Positions 16,810 to 26,159 of a stretch of DNA of 32,291 bases are shown piece by piece. Origin of the DNA: Arcticibacter svalbardensis MN12-7 (GTDB lineage Bacteria > Bacteroidota > Bacteroidia > Sphingobacteriales > Sphingobacteriaceae); the NCBI RefSeq assembly GCF_000403135.1, contig NZ_AQPN01000120.1:1-32291 (forward strand), written 5' to 3'. Made by a program: the position numbers and the translations under genes. Each line of letters starts with the position of its first letter. The stretch's first letter is position 1. The notes under the pieces were generated by a model that worked only from the letters and a program-made list of their open reading frames with translations, had not been told where the DNA came from and did not search any database.

Positions 16810-18656
16810 TTGAAACGATTTAATACCATAAAAAAATACCATAATTTCCTCCGTTATAAAAGAGATTTTACTGAATACAGTGTAAAAAAAGTTTTCAGTT
16901 TTGAGATTTTTATACATTGGCTGAAAAGCAAACTTTCCAGGAACCAATTTCTCCTATTAGCCGGAATACTAGTAGGTCTAACTGCTGGCATGGCTGGTGT
17001 ATTGCTTAAATCATTGGTTAGTTACATTCATTATTTTATCACAGGAAAATTTCACTTTACGGATCAGATTTTCTTTTATATTGTTTTTCCTTTTCTTGGT
17101 ATTGTATTAACTACGGTGATCGTAATTCTATTTTTTAAGGGTCAGGATAGAAAAGGGATCCCTGCAATTCTTTACGAAATTGCACAAAATTCAAGTCATG
17201 TGTCTCCGATAAAAATGTATTCTCAGATTATCCAAAGTGCGGTTACTATAGGATTAGGTGGATCTGCGGGATTAGAGAGCCCTATTGCTGTTACAGGTGC
17301 TGCTATAGGATCAAATTTTGCTAAAACATATAAACTGGATTATAGGAACAGGACTTTGCTGCTTGCTGCGGGTGCAACTGCTGGAATTGCCGCTGCTTTT
17401 AATGCGCCAATTGCAGGGGTGATGTTTGCCTTTGAGATCTTGCTTACAGGGGTGGTCTTTACCGATTTTATTCCCCTGGTCGTTGCTGCTGTTTGTGGAA
17501 GTTTGTTGTCCAAAATGATCCTGAATGAAGATGTGCTGTTTCACTTTACAGCCAGGAATGAATTCAATTACGGGAACCTTCCTTTTATTTAATTCTAGGG
17601 ATTGGCTGTGGTTTGTACTCCCGGTATTATGTGGTGGTCTCAATTAGGGTCGAACATTTCTTTAAAAATTTAAATCTTTCCAAGTTAAATAAAGCTGTGC
17701 TGGGCGGGTCTATTCTTTCGCTGTTATGTCTGCTTTTGCCCCCACTTTTTGGAGAAGGTTATCAAACGCTTAAAGATATCACGAATGGTCATACTTCACA
17801 AGTACTGGATAATAGTTTTTTTGGATACATTAATTCCAATGAATGGGTGCTTATTCTTTTCCTTGGATTGATCTGTCTCCTGAAGGTGTTCGCTACTGCT
17901 GTTACTATTCATTCCGGTGGCAATGGTGGAAACTTTGCTCCTTCGCTATTTGCAGGTGGTATTTTAGGTTGCTTTTTTGCAAGTTTATTTACTCTGATTG
18001 GAATTGATAATGTACCGGAGACCAATATGATCCTGGTTGGGATGGCCGGAGTGATGAGCGGCGTTATGTATGCTCCTTTAACGGCTGTTTTTTTGATTGC
18101 TGAGTCCAGTGAAGGTTATGACCTATTTATTCCGCTGCTCATAGTTTCCGTAACTTCCCATTTAATAGGAAGGTGGTTTTCACCTATATCTCCGGATTTG
18201 AATGAAATGGCTGTGAAGGGTAAGATTTTCACTAAGGAATATGACAAAAATCTGCTGTCCCTCTTGCAAACGGCTGATTTAATTGAGACTGACTTTCAAT
18301 CTATATATGTTGACGATACCTTTCAGGAGCTTCTCGAACTGGTAAAAAATGGTAAAAGGAATTATATCGGTGTTGTTAATGAAAATGGGGTATTGGAAGG
18401 AACGATCTCACTTGATGATCTTCGGCCCTATATGTTTCATGATCGAGATATGAGTGTGCTAACGGTTAGGGAACTAATGAAAGTGCCTCCTGTGGTTATC
18501 GATGCCCGGAATGATATCTTTAGCATCATCAGGATTTTCGATAAGTCTGGTACCTGGTATCTTCCGGTGAATGATTCAGATGCAAGGTTTTTAGGCTTTA
18601 TTTCTAAGTCTGCTATACTCACGAAATATAGGCAACTATTGAAGGATTATTCATAA
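16810..18656 (+). pseudogene. ClC chloride channel/transporter with two CBS domains, broken by a one-base frameshift
   Basis: Two frames, 16810-17592 and 17613-18656, are halves of one ClC protein. Near 17583-17586 the T-run has four T; adding one T gives N-L-P-F-Y-L-I-L-G-I-G-C-G-L-Y-S-R-Y-Y, the expected ClC helix, and a continuous 615-residue frame. The first half has K-G-I-P (near 117-120) and the gating motif G-S-A-G-L-E-S-P with its glutamate, which suggests Cl-/H+ exchange. The second half has G-G-N-F-A-P-S (the GxFxP motif) and a C-terminal pair of CBS domains (about the last 110 residues). No ATG fits; the start is probably the TTG at 16810. It may be a true null allele, a phase-variable homopolymer, or a sequencing error; the last is common in short T-runs. 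Confidence 0.85.
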
Positions 18657-18874
18657 TGATTCGTCTCTTATCTCAATCTGGCGTAATTGAATGAACCATT
18701 TTTGTCTTCTGTATGATCTATTTAAACTCATTGCAGATCTGATGCTGAAGTTTTTTGCTACTTAAGCATTTTACCAATACTTCTCAGCAAGAAATCTAAA
18801 ACGCATTGCATATAGCCTTTGCTTGCTAAGCTTCTGATGAATTAATGGATGATAGGGCACCTACAAAAAATCTT

Positions 18875-18969
18875 TTAGGTTCCTAAAGAAAAGTTAAAAA
18901 CCACTTTAGAGCCATCAGGTGCAATAGTAAGAATCTAATGTATCCATCGGCAGTAATCAGTACACCAGA
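18875..18969 (-). pseudogene. Deleted remnant of a second htrA/degP-like protease gene
   Basis: On the minus strand 18937-18969 reads S-G-V-L-I-T-A-D-G-Y-I, matching residues 96-106 of the intact protease at 24684 (S-G-V-I-I-T-A-N-G-Y-I). After an 8-base junction, 18875-18928 reads T-I-A-P-D-G-S-K-V-V-F-N-F-S-L-G-T-stop, identical in 16 of 17 residues to that protein's C-terminus. The two pieces are in different frames, and about 370 codons between them are missing. Most base differences from the intact gene are at third positions, so it was a working paralogue that diverged and was then lost, not a recent copy. It ends just downstream of the copA stop. The rest of the ClC-copA gap (18657-18874) shows nothing recognisable. 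Confidence 0.8.
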
Positions 18970-18983
18970 TTTATTCCAATTCA

Positions 18984-21380
18984 TTAATCCAGCTTTGTGC
19001 CCCTTAATCTTAAGGAATTCAGGATAACGGAAACCGAACTCAGGCTCATGGCCAGAGCAGCAATCATTGGAGAAAGAAGGATACCAAAAAAAGGATATAA
19101 GACTCCCGCAGCAAAGGGAATTCCTAGGGCATTATAGCCTAAAGCAAAAAATAAGTTTCCTTTAATATTCCGCATTACTTTACGGCTTAATAGCCGGGCC
19201 TTAACAATTCCGTTAAGATCACCTTTAACCAAAGTAATGGCTGCGCTTTGAATGGCGACATCGGTACCTGTACCCATGGCTATGCCAATATCTGCTTGCG
19301 ACAATGCAGGGGCATCATTAATACCATCGCCTGCCATGGCTACCTTTTTCCCTTCGGCTTGTAACCGTTTAATCTCCCGTAGTTTATCCTCTGGCAACAT
19401 TTGAGCTTTATAACCATCAAGGTTCAAGGTTTTACTTACTGCTTTTGCTGTATCTTCATTGTCGCCGGTAAACATCAAAACCTGCAGCCCCTCTTGTTGT
19501 AACTTATTGATTGCTCCTTTGCTTGATTCCTTGATCTTGTCATAAATAACTACAAAACCCACAGCAATGTTGCCAACCGATAAATAAGAGACGGTTTTGC
19601 CCTGTTTTTGCTCTGCATTAACCTGCTCACTTAAGCCAGAAGTGATTTCTGCACCTACCTGTTCCATTAATTTTTCATTACCAAGGGACAGTTTTTCTTC
19701 TCCGAGTACTCCAATAACCCCTTTTCCGGTAATTGCTTCAAAATGTGTTATGGGTTCAATTTTTATATTCTTTTCTTCACCATAGCGGAGAGTGGCTTGT
19801 GCCAGAGGATGCTCACTGCTGCTGTTTAAGGATATAATTTTTTTAAGGATATCCTCTTTTGTGAAATCAGGATTTGTGCTAACCACTTTTTCAACGGATG
19901 GTTTCCCTTCGGTAACGGTTCCCGTTTTATCTATAACGACTATATCTATGGCATTCATCTTTTCCAAGGACTCTGCATTTTTGATCAGTATGCCAGACTT
20001 TGCACCTTTTCCTACACCAACCATCACTGACATGGGTGTCGCAAGGCCAAGTGCACAGGGGCAGGCAATGATTAGGACAGCTATTGCGTTTACAAAAGCG
20101 TAGACATAAGAGGGCTCAGGGCCATAGATTGCCCAAACAATAAAGGTTGTTATCGATATAAAAACTACGATAGGAACGAAATAGCCAGAGATTTTATCTG
20201 CCAGTTTCTGTATGGGAGCCTTGGATCGGCTTGCGGAATTAACCATCTCAATAATCTGAGAAAGCAAAGTTTCTGATCCTACTTTTTCTGCCAGCATGGT
20301 AAATGTTTTATTTCCGTTTATCGTGCCTGAGCTGACCTTGTCTCCCGGTTTCTTATCGACAGGAATTGGCTCACCGGAAATCATCGATTCATCAATTGTT
20401 ACGTTTCCTGATTGGATACTTCCATCAACAGGTACCTTTTCGCCTGGTTTCACGCGTAAGAGATCACCTTTCTGGATGTCATCAATGGCAACCGTCATCT
20501 CCTTTTCGTCAACGATCTTTGTGGCCTCGTTGGGTGCCAGTTTCAGCAATTCCTTAATGGCACTGTTGGTCTTGCCATGTGCACGAGCTTCCAAAAGCTG
20601 CCCAAGTAAAACTAAGGTTAGGATGACACTGGCGGCCTCAAAGTACACATAAACGGTACCTGAATGTGTTTTGAACTGATCGGGGAAAATACCTGGAAAC
20701 AACAAGGAGATTATACTAAAAAGCCAGGATACCCCTGCACCAATGCCTATTAAAGTAAACATATTCAAGTTCCAGGTAATCACTGAACGCCATGCTCGTT
20801 CAAAGAACATCCATGTGGCATAAAACACAACTGGAATGGATAGGATAAATTGCACCCAGTTCCAGTACCTAAGATCCATCAGGTTAACCAGAGGATTACC
20901 ATGGATCATTTCTGACATGGATATAAAAAAGATAGGAACGGTAAACAGCGCGGCTATTTTGAACTTGCGCAGTAATTTGTCATATGTTTGATCTTCTTCA
21001 TCTTTTGTGCCCGTCCCGGATATGGGTACCAGATCCATTCCGCAGATTGGACATGCACCTGGTTTGTCCTTTATGATTTCAGGATGCATGGGACACGAGT
21101 ATTTTAGCGTAGAATTATCAGGTGATATAGCAGCCTGAGTATGTGTTTCTGCATCGATATGTCCTGCCATTTTAATTGTATAATTTCCAGTGGTAGATAA
21201 GACTTCCTGCAATTTTTCTAGTGGCACATGCTTTTCCATTGTAATAGTAGCTTCAGGTGGTATTAAGCTAACCACCGAAGATATACCTTTAATTTTATTC
21301 AGTGCCTGTTTTACCTTTTCGCAGCAGCCTTCACAGCTCATTCCGCCTATAATATAAGTATGCTTCATAATTCTTTTCAT
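18984..21380 (-). CDS. copA: Copper/silver-exporting P1B-type ATPase (CopA)
   Basis: 798 residues. The N-terminal HMA domain has the metal-binding M-S-C-E-G-C (C16, C19). It is followed by a second metal-binding segment of the YHS-like type (CPMHP at 96-100 and C-P-I-C-G-M at 110-115). The ATPase core then has S-G-E-P (335-338), the transmembrane CPC (440-442), the phosphorylation motif D484-K-T-G-T and the G-D-G-I-N-D-A-P hinge. The C-terminal helices carry Y-N and M-S-x-S-S, the Cu+ selectivity signature. It exports Cu+ (or Ag+) from the cytoplasm. ATG at 21380; a second Met is five codons in. It lies convergent to the ClC gene, and its 3' end meets an htrA relic. Length and motifs are normal; the call is firm. 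Confidence 0.95.
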   Translation of the reverse strand: MKRIMKHTYIIGGMSCEGCCEKVKQALNKIKGISSVVSLIPPEATITMEKHVPLEKLQEVLSTTGNYTIKMAGHIDAETHTQAAISPDNSTLKYSCPMHPEIIKDKPGACPICGMDLVPISGTGTKDEEDQTYDKLLRKFKIAALFTVPIFFISMSEMIHGNPLVNLMDLRYWNWVQFILSIPVVFYATWMFFERAWRSVITWNLNMFTLIGIGAGVSWLFSIISLLFPGIFPDQFKTHSGTVYVYFEAASVILTLVLLGQLLEARAHGKTNSAIKELLKLAPNEATKIVDEKEMTVAIDDIQKGDLLRVKPGEKVPVDGSIQSGNVTIDESMISGEPIPVDKKPGDKVSSGTINGNKTFTMLAEKVGSETLLSQIIEMVNSASRSKAPIQKLADKISGYFVPIVVFISITTFIVWAIYGPEPSYVYAFVNAIAVLIIACPCALGLATPMSVMVGVGKGAKSGILIKNAESLEKMNAIDIVVIDKTGTVTEGKPSVEKVVSTNPDFTKEDILKKIISLNSSSEHPLAQATLRYGEEKNIKIEPITHFEAITGKGVIGVLGEEKLSLGNEKLMEQVGAEITSGLSEQVNAEQKQGKTVSYLSVGNIAVGFVVIYDKIKESSKGAINKLQQEGLQVLMFTGDNEDTAKAVSKTLNLDGYKAQMLPEDKLREIKRLQAEGKKVAMAGDGINDAPALSQADIGIAMGTGTDVAIQSAAITLVKGDLNGIVKARLLSRKVMRNIKGNLFFALGYNALGIPFAAGVLYPFFGILLSPMIAALAMSLSSVSVILNSLRLRGTKLD

Positions 21381-21993
21381 TTAATGGGTTGATGTGACCT
21401 ATCCTGTAACCCTTTGTCATTGGGTTGGCATATAAAAGTACTTGGCTTAAAAAATTGAAAAGGGAATGTATTGGCATCCTTTTGTTGTTTAATCCACTTA
21501 ATAACGGACGGCATGCCATTTAATAATGTTAAACAGTTTCCAGTAAGAAATTTACATTTTAGAGATTGAAGGGTCGACTTGAAATAAATTGATCTTGATT
21601 TATGAATAGTAGAAAAATGTTTATCCTTCATATTAAAGTTATTTATATGCCGCCCTGTTTGCTAAAGGAATAGCCTGCTCTATAACCATTTGTAAGCCAC
21701 AAACAAATCCCAACAAGGTGTTTAGAGCAAATACCATAATTTATTAGTGCTATACATTTCATCATACAAAAGTAAAGTCTATTAAAGAATAGGCGTTATA
21801 TAATTAAATTTAAAATTTATATAATTGCGTGATTTAAATCGGTTATCTTCTTTATATCTTCTATATCTCGGTTTGACATATAATGTCTGTTAAAATCCAA
21901 ATAAGTTGACAGATGTTTGTTATAGTATACAAAATCATTTAATTTGCATTTTAATGTAGATTTGACCTAACTTGTGTTATCGAAATTTATGAT
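21381..21993. other. Long divergent gap between copA and nhaA
   Basis: 613 bases without a gene I can support. Two minus-strand frames exist: an 84-codon one (21377-21631) overlapping the copA start by four bases, and a 32-codon one (21639-21737, starting M-V-F-A-L-N-T-L-L-G-F) with a hydrophobic start. Neither resembles a family I know; the first is probably chance. An inverted pair AACCC (21408-21412) / GGGTT (21422-21426), with another GGGTT at 21386-21390, sits just before copA and could be an operator. A promoter for nhaA may lie near 21957. Confidence 0.5.
21957..21964 (+). promoter_or_regulatory. Candidate -7 element for nhaA
   Basis: TAGATTTG is a perfect match to the Bacteroidota TAnnTTTG and lies 29 bases before the nhaA ATG. 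The only nearby TTTG (21943-21946) is 10 bases upstream, too close for the usual -33 spacing, so the promoter is incomplete. Confidence 0.35.
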
Positions 21994-23301
21994 ATGCTCA
22001 ATCAGAAAACTCCTATTGAAAAGTTAATTGCCCCGGTTAACAGGTTTATACACTTGGAATATACCAGCGGGATAGTATTACTAGCAAGTGTAGTCATTGC
22101 TATTATATGGGCTAATTCAGCATATAATGATTTGTACCACCATATTTGGGATATCACATTTTCAATTGGTGTTAATGAACTTATTCTTAAACATTCGTTG
22201 CATATCTGGATCAATGATGGCTTAATGGCGATTTTTTTTTTCGTGATTGGGCTGGAGCTAAAACGCGAGTTTATGAATGGAGAGCTTTCCACTTTACGGA
22301 AAGCCATCCTTCCTATGAGTGCAGCCTTAGGAGGAATGATCTTACCAGCGGTGATTTACTATGCCATAAATATACATTCAGGAGCAGCTCATGGCTGGGG
22401 GATACCAATGGCGACAGATATTGCTTTCGCATTGGCTTTACTTTCTATGGCGGGTAAAAATATTCCGGCTTCAGTTAAAGTTTTTCTTTCTGCACTTGCT
22501 GTTGCTGATGATCTTGGTGCAGTATTAGTTATTGCCTTTTTTTATACTGTACAAGTCAATTTTGTAGCACTGGCAGTTGCTGGTATTTTTTTATTGGTGC
22601 TCATATGTGGAAATTTTCTTGGTGTTAGAAATACAATGTTTTATGTTATTATAGGAATTGGAGTATGGATTGGTTTTTTACTTTCTGGTGTACATGCTAC
22701 TATTGCAGGGGTATTGGTAGCTTTTACAATTCCAGCAGTAACTAGAATCAATGAAACGGTTTACTCTGATAACCTCAAGAAACTTACACATCAATTTGAA
22801 AAAGAAATTCCAAGTAATAGCACGCTTACTACCCCATCACAACATGAAACGATACAACATGTAAAGACCCTTAGTTTGGCTGCCGAAACTCCACTGCAAA
22901 AGATAGAATATGCTCTGCATCCTTGGGTAGCTTTTTTTATTATGCCAATATTTGCACTGGCAAATTCGGGAATAGTGATTGGTGCCGATTTTTTAAGCTC
23001 TGTTATTAATCCTGTTTCAATTGGTGTAGCTGCAGGACTTGTCGTAGGGAAATTTATAGGCATTTTGCTATTTACATGTGTAATGGTCAAATTTGGTTTA
23101 GGATCACTACCACAAGGCGCTAACTGGAAACATATGACTGGGGTCGCTCTTCTTGGTGGAGTAGGTTTTACCATGTCTCTATTTATCAGTGGACTGGCTT
23201 TTAGTAAGCCTGAATTTGTAGATCAGGCGAAATATGGTATATTGATTGCGTCTATTTTAGCTGGTCTCGCAGGAAGCCTGGTCTTAAGAAAAATTCGCTA
23301 G
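21994..23301 (+). CDS. nhaA: Na+/H+ antiporter NhaA
   Basis: 435 residues with about 12 membrane helices. The two ion-binding aspartates are present in A-L-A-V-A-D-D-L-G-A-V (D172, D173, matching D163/D164 of E. coli), together with D142 in A-T-D-I-A-F-A. Also seen: F-F-F-V-I-G-L-E-L-K-R-E (81-92), G-G-M-I-L-P-A (113-119) and F-A-L-A-N-S-G. It exchanges internal Na+ or Li+ for external protons, working best at alkaline pH. It is about 45 residues longer than E. coli NhaA (388), mainly in a loop near 260-290 (N-E-T-V-Y-S-D-N to Q-H-E-T). It is the first gene of a plus-strand run of stress genes. ATG at 21994 preceded by a -7-like TAGATTTG. Confidence 0.95.
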   Translation: MLNQKTPIEKLIAPVNRFIHLEYTSGIVLLASVVIAIIWANSAYNDLYHHIWDITFSIGVNELILKHSLHIWINDGLMAIFFFVIGLELKREFMNGELSTLRKAILPMSAALGGMILPAVIYYAINIHSGAAHGWGIPMATDIAFALALLSMAGKNIPASVKVFLSALAVADDLGAVLVIAFFYTVQVNFVALAVAGIFLLVLICGNFLGVRNTMFYVIIGIGVWIGFLLSGVHATIAGVLVAFTIPAVTRINETVYSDNLKKLTHQFEKEIPSNSTLTTPSQHETIQHVKTLSLAAETPLQKIEYALHPWVAFFIMPIFALANSGIVIGADFLSSVINPVSIGVAAGLVVGKFIGILLFTCVMVKFGLGSLPQGANWKHMTGVALLGGVGFTMSLFISGLAFSKPEFVDQAKYGILIASILAGLAGSLVLRKIR

Positions 23302-24010
23302 TTGTTTTATGTACGTTAAGAACCAACTTCAAATTTGGTCATGTATTGCCTATGACTGTATTTTTCCATAAATTAAACCCATAAAAGATCTCTCTTTCGA
23401 TTGTTAAAAAAATAGCCATTTTAGCAAAAGCTACTATTTAATCTTAAACAAGTAAACATGATAAATCCCATAAAGAAGCTGTTTTTATATGGCCTTTTAT
23501 TAACCAGCTTATTTCAACTAAGATATCATGGGCCCAATCTGCAAAACTACCCACAAAGTGGACAAAAGAAGCTATGGAATCAGTAATTCCTCTTTCTGGA
23601 TATCCTCGGCCACAACTGGAACGCAAGGATTGGATGTGTAAGAATGGAAAATGGAATTATTTCAGATCGCTTGTTAATCAATATTTCCGCCAACACCAAC
23701 CCAATTTACTTTATTCTTGGGGAGTTTCATTCCATTCCAGCTATTCCAAGCTCACTCAAAATAACGTATTTAGGAAAAGCAGTTTTGTAATATATCCTAA
23801 TACTGTAATTACCTTAACTAACACCAATTTTATCATGTGGAAAGATCCGGTGTTCGCCAATAAATTTCAATAATCACCGGTAAAGAATTAAATACTTAAT
23901 TGCAGAGGCTACGCCTAAATGGATGAGTTAACTTATTGACCTTACCTTAAGATATGTTTTTAAAACAAACGTTTATTTAATACGTAATATAACAATATAA
24001 TGATAAAACT
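23302..24010. other. 709-base gap holding only a relic gene
   Basis: Between nhaA and the next intact gene. Apart from the glycoside-hydrolase-like relic at 23458-23873 there is no frame of note; the flanks 23302-23457 and 23874-24010 are AT-rich and featureless. Confidence 0.6.
23458..23873 (+). pseudogene. N-terminal relic of a secreted glycoside hydrolase family 2-like gene
   Basis: The frame from ATG 23458 gives a good signal peptide (M-I-N-P-I-K-K-L-F-L-Y-G-L-L-L-T-S-L-F-Q). After about codon 21 it goes out of phase, and the neighbouring frame carries on with S-W-A-Q-S-A-K-L-P-T-K-W, then G-Y-P-R-P-Q-L-E-R-K-D-W and N-G-K-W-N-Y. That run is the start of the sugar-binding domain of family 2 hydrolases (beta-galactosidase/glucuronidase type), which open with the same Y-P-R-P-Q, then D-W, then N-G-x-W-x-Y. 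After that I see no further resemblance, and the frame stops at 23873. So a secreted family 2-like enzyme was truncated and frameshifted. The family call rests on a short motif; a different secreted carbohydrate protein is possible. Confidence 0.5.
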
Positions 24011-24586
24011 ATGGCAGAAATTAAAGTTGAAAAGAAAAAATCTATTACGCCTTGGATACTATTAGGCCTTGGAATAATAGCACTTTTATTATATTTTTTG
24101 GGTGTCTTTGACAAAAAAGAGTCGCTAAATAATGATGCATCGACAAATCTTATTGGCGTTCGCGAAAATGATTCTACTGTATTAGCCTACGTGTCGTTTA
24201 TCAACGGAGATAATGCTAAAATGAGCCTAGACCATGAATTTACGAACGAAGCTCTAATAAAATTAACTCATGCAGTAGATACAATGGCTGTCAAAGCAGG
24301 CTTCAGTGTTAAAGCAGATTTAGATAAAGCAAAGGAGTATGCGGACCACATAACTAACGACCCTTTTGAAACCACTCATGCTGACAACATCAGAAGGTCT
24401 GCTGAAATTATTTCTGACGCATTGCAAAATTTACAGAAAGCTAAATACCCAACCCTTGCAAACGATATTTCTGAAGTTAAGGATGCAGTAGGGGCCATTG
24501 ACCCAGATGTGCTTACACTTGATCAGAGAGAAGCGGTTAAAGGATTTTTAAGTAAATCTGCACACGTACTTGAGAAAATGAATTGA
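24011..24586 (+). CDS. Small membrane-anchored protein of unknown function
   Basis: 191 residues: a short basic cytoplasmic N-terminus (M-A-E-I-K-V-E-K-K-K), one membrane segment (about 12-33, T-P-W-I-L-L-G-L-G-I-I-A-L-L-L-Y-F-L-G-V) and a hydrophilic extracytoplasmic part of about 155 residues that looks largely helical, with no cysteines. I do not recognise the family. It lies 97 bases before the HtrA gene on the same strand and after the relic, so it may share a transcript with htrA and be a membrane partner or substrate of envelope quality control; that is inference only. The frame is well used, codon composition matches the neighbours, and the ATG at 24011 is the natural start. Confidence 0.75.
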   Translation: MAEIKVEKKKSITPWILLGLGIIALLLYFLGVFDKKESLNNDASTNLIGVRENDSTVLAYVSFINGDNAKMSLDHEFTNEALIKLTHAVDTMAVKAGFSVKADLDKAKEYADHITNDPFETTHADNIRRSAEIISDALQNLQKAKYPTLANDISEVKDAVGAIDPDVLTLDQREAVKGFLSKSAHVLEKMN

Positions 24587-24683
24587 TTGAATTTAATTGA
24601 AATTACTCGGTTTTTCCACTAATTAATTGGATTAATACGACATCAAAACAATTTAATACTAAGCGTTTCAAACAAGTTTACAT

Positions 24684-26159
24684 ATGAAAAAAATCACTAT
24701 CGTCCTTGCTTTTGTTGCTGTTATTCAGGTATTTAATATTGGATGCAACAAACAACAAACTTCCGGTAGCAAAGGGCGTTCATCATCCAATATCGGCACA
24801 GATACCACAAGTGATTTTGTTTCTACCGCTGAAGACAAACCAATAGAGGCGGTAGCAAATTTTGTTGAAGCCTCAAAATTGGTAACGCCAGCCGTTGTTC
24901 ATATTAGAGTTAGTGTAAATATACCCGCAACTTATGGAAATGCAGCCAGATCTGGTATGGGCTCTGGATCTGGTGTTATTATAACTGCCAACGGATACAT
25001 TGCTACAAACAATCACGTGGTGGAAAATGCATCCAAGATCAACGTAACTCTACCTGATAAAAGATCATTTACAGCGAAGCTGGTTGGTCGAGATCCTAAT
25101 ACAGACCTTGCTCTTTTAAAAGTAGATGCTGATAGTCTTCCTATCGTAAAATTCGGCAACTCTGATAAAGTGGAAGTAGGTGAATGGGTGCTCGCAGTTG
25201 GTTTTCCGCTTTCGCTCAATACGACAGTTACTGCTGGAATAGTAAGTGCCAAAGCAAGAAACATCGGTATTATTAACCGGCCTGATAATAAAAATAATAA
25301 TAATAGTGAGGTAGGAGGGAATACAGCCGTTGAGTCGTTTATACAAACAGACGCAGCCATTAATCCAGGCAATAGTGGAGGTGCACTTGTAAATACAAAC
25401 GGAGCTTTGATAGGCATTAATTCGGCTATTGCTTCGCAAACCGGTAGTTATACAGGGTATTCATTTGCGATTCCGGTTAACTTAGCGAAAAAAATACTTG
25501 ATGACCTTCGAAAGTATGGAACTGTTAAGCGTGGCATTTTAGGTGTGTCATTTCCCTCACCATCGGGAGAAGATCGGTTCTTGGCTGAACAGGGTTTAAA
25601 TCCAGCTGATGTAAAGGGAGTTTACATAACAGGGGTACAGAGCGAAGGTGCGGCAGCAAAAGCTGGTCTTAAAGAAGGTGATATTATACAAAGCCTTGAT
25701 GGTGTTCAGCTTAATTCATCAACCGAATTTTCAGAATATGTTGCAAGGCACGAACCTGGTGATGTTATTAAACTCGGCTATTTGCGCAAAGGGAAAAAGG
25801 CTATTACATCAGCAACCTTAAAGGAAGAGACATCTCAAGCACCTGTAGCAAAATCAGTCCAGTCGCTTGAAGAAATTTACAACAGGCTCGGAGCACGCTT
25901 TGGTCCGCTAACGAATACTATAAGACAACAATACAATCTAAATTCTGGGGTAATAGTAGAAGAAATAAAAAGGGATGGTTTTTTTGAGAGAGTAGGTATT
26001 CCCCCTGGTACTATCATCGCATTTATTAATGGAAAGCCGATTAATAATCCTACTGATATTGAAAAATCGTTTTTATCTGCACAACGTGGACTGATACAAA
26101 TATTTGCCATTGCTCCAGATGGCTCGAAAGTTGTTTTCAATTTTTCACTTGGAACATAG
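24684..26159 (+). CDS. HtrA/DegP-type periplasmic serine protease (predicted lipoprotein)
   Basis: 491 residues. A signal peptide ends in a lipobox-like F-N-I-G-C (C21), so the protein is probably lipid-anchored in the periplasm. The S1C trypsin-like domain has the full triad: H111 in T-N-N-H-V-V, D141 in N-T-D-L-A-L-L and S231 in N-P-G-N-S-G-G. Two PDZ domains follow (about 283-375 and 390-485); the second has the unusual shortened form common in Bacteroidota. It degrades or refolds damaged envelope proteins. A diverged relic of a paralogue lies beside copA (18875-18969). A 12-base direct repeat flanks it (24597-24608, 26195-26206). ATG at 24684. Confidence 0.94.
   Translation: MKKITIVLAFVAVIQVFNIGCNKQQTSGSKGRSSSNIGTDTTSDFVSTAEDKPIEAVANFVEASKLVTPAVVHIRVSVNIPATYGNAARSGMGSGSGVIITANGYIATNNHVVENASKINVTLPDKRSFTAKLVGRDPNTDLALLKVDADSLPIVKFGNSDKVEVGEWVLAVGFPLSLNTTVTAGIVSAKARNIGIINRPDNKNNNNSEVGGNTAVESFIQTDAAINPGNSGGALVNTNGALIGINSAIASQTGSYTGYSFAIPVNLAKKILDDLRKYGTVKRGILGVSFPSPSGEDRFLAEQGLNPADVKGVYITGVQSEGAAAKAGLKEGDIIQSLDGVQLNSSTEFSEYVARHEPGDVIKLGYLRKGKKAITSATLKEETSQAPVAKSVQSLEEIYNRLGARFGPLTNTIRQQYNLNSGVIVEEIKRDGFFERVGIPPGTIIAFINGKPINNPTDIEKSFLSAQRGLIQIFAIAPDGSKVVFNFSLGT

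Noticed and set aside
21377-21631. 84-codon minus-strand frame overlapping the copA start by four bases
   Set aside because: The ATGA overlap is tempting, but the sequence has no recognisable family, no membrane or signal segment, and untypical composition.
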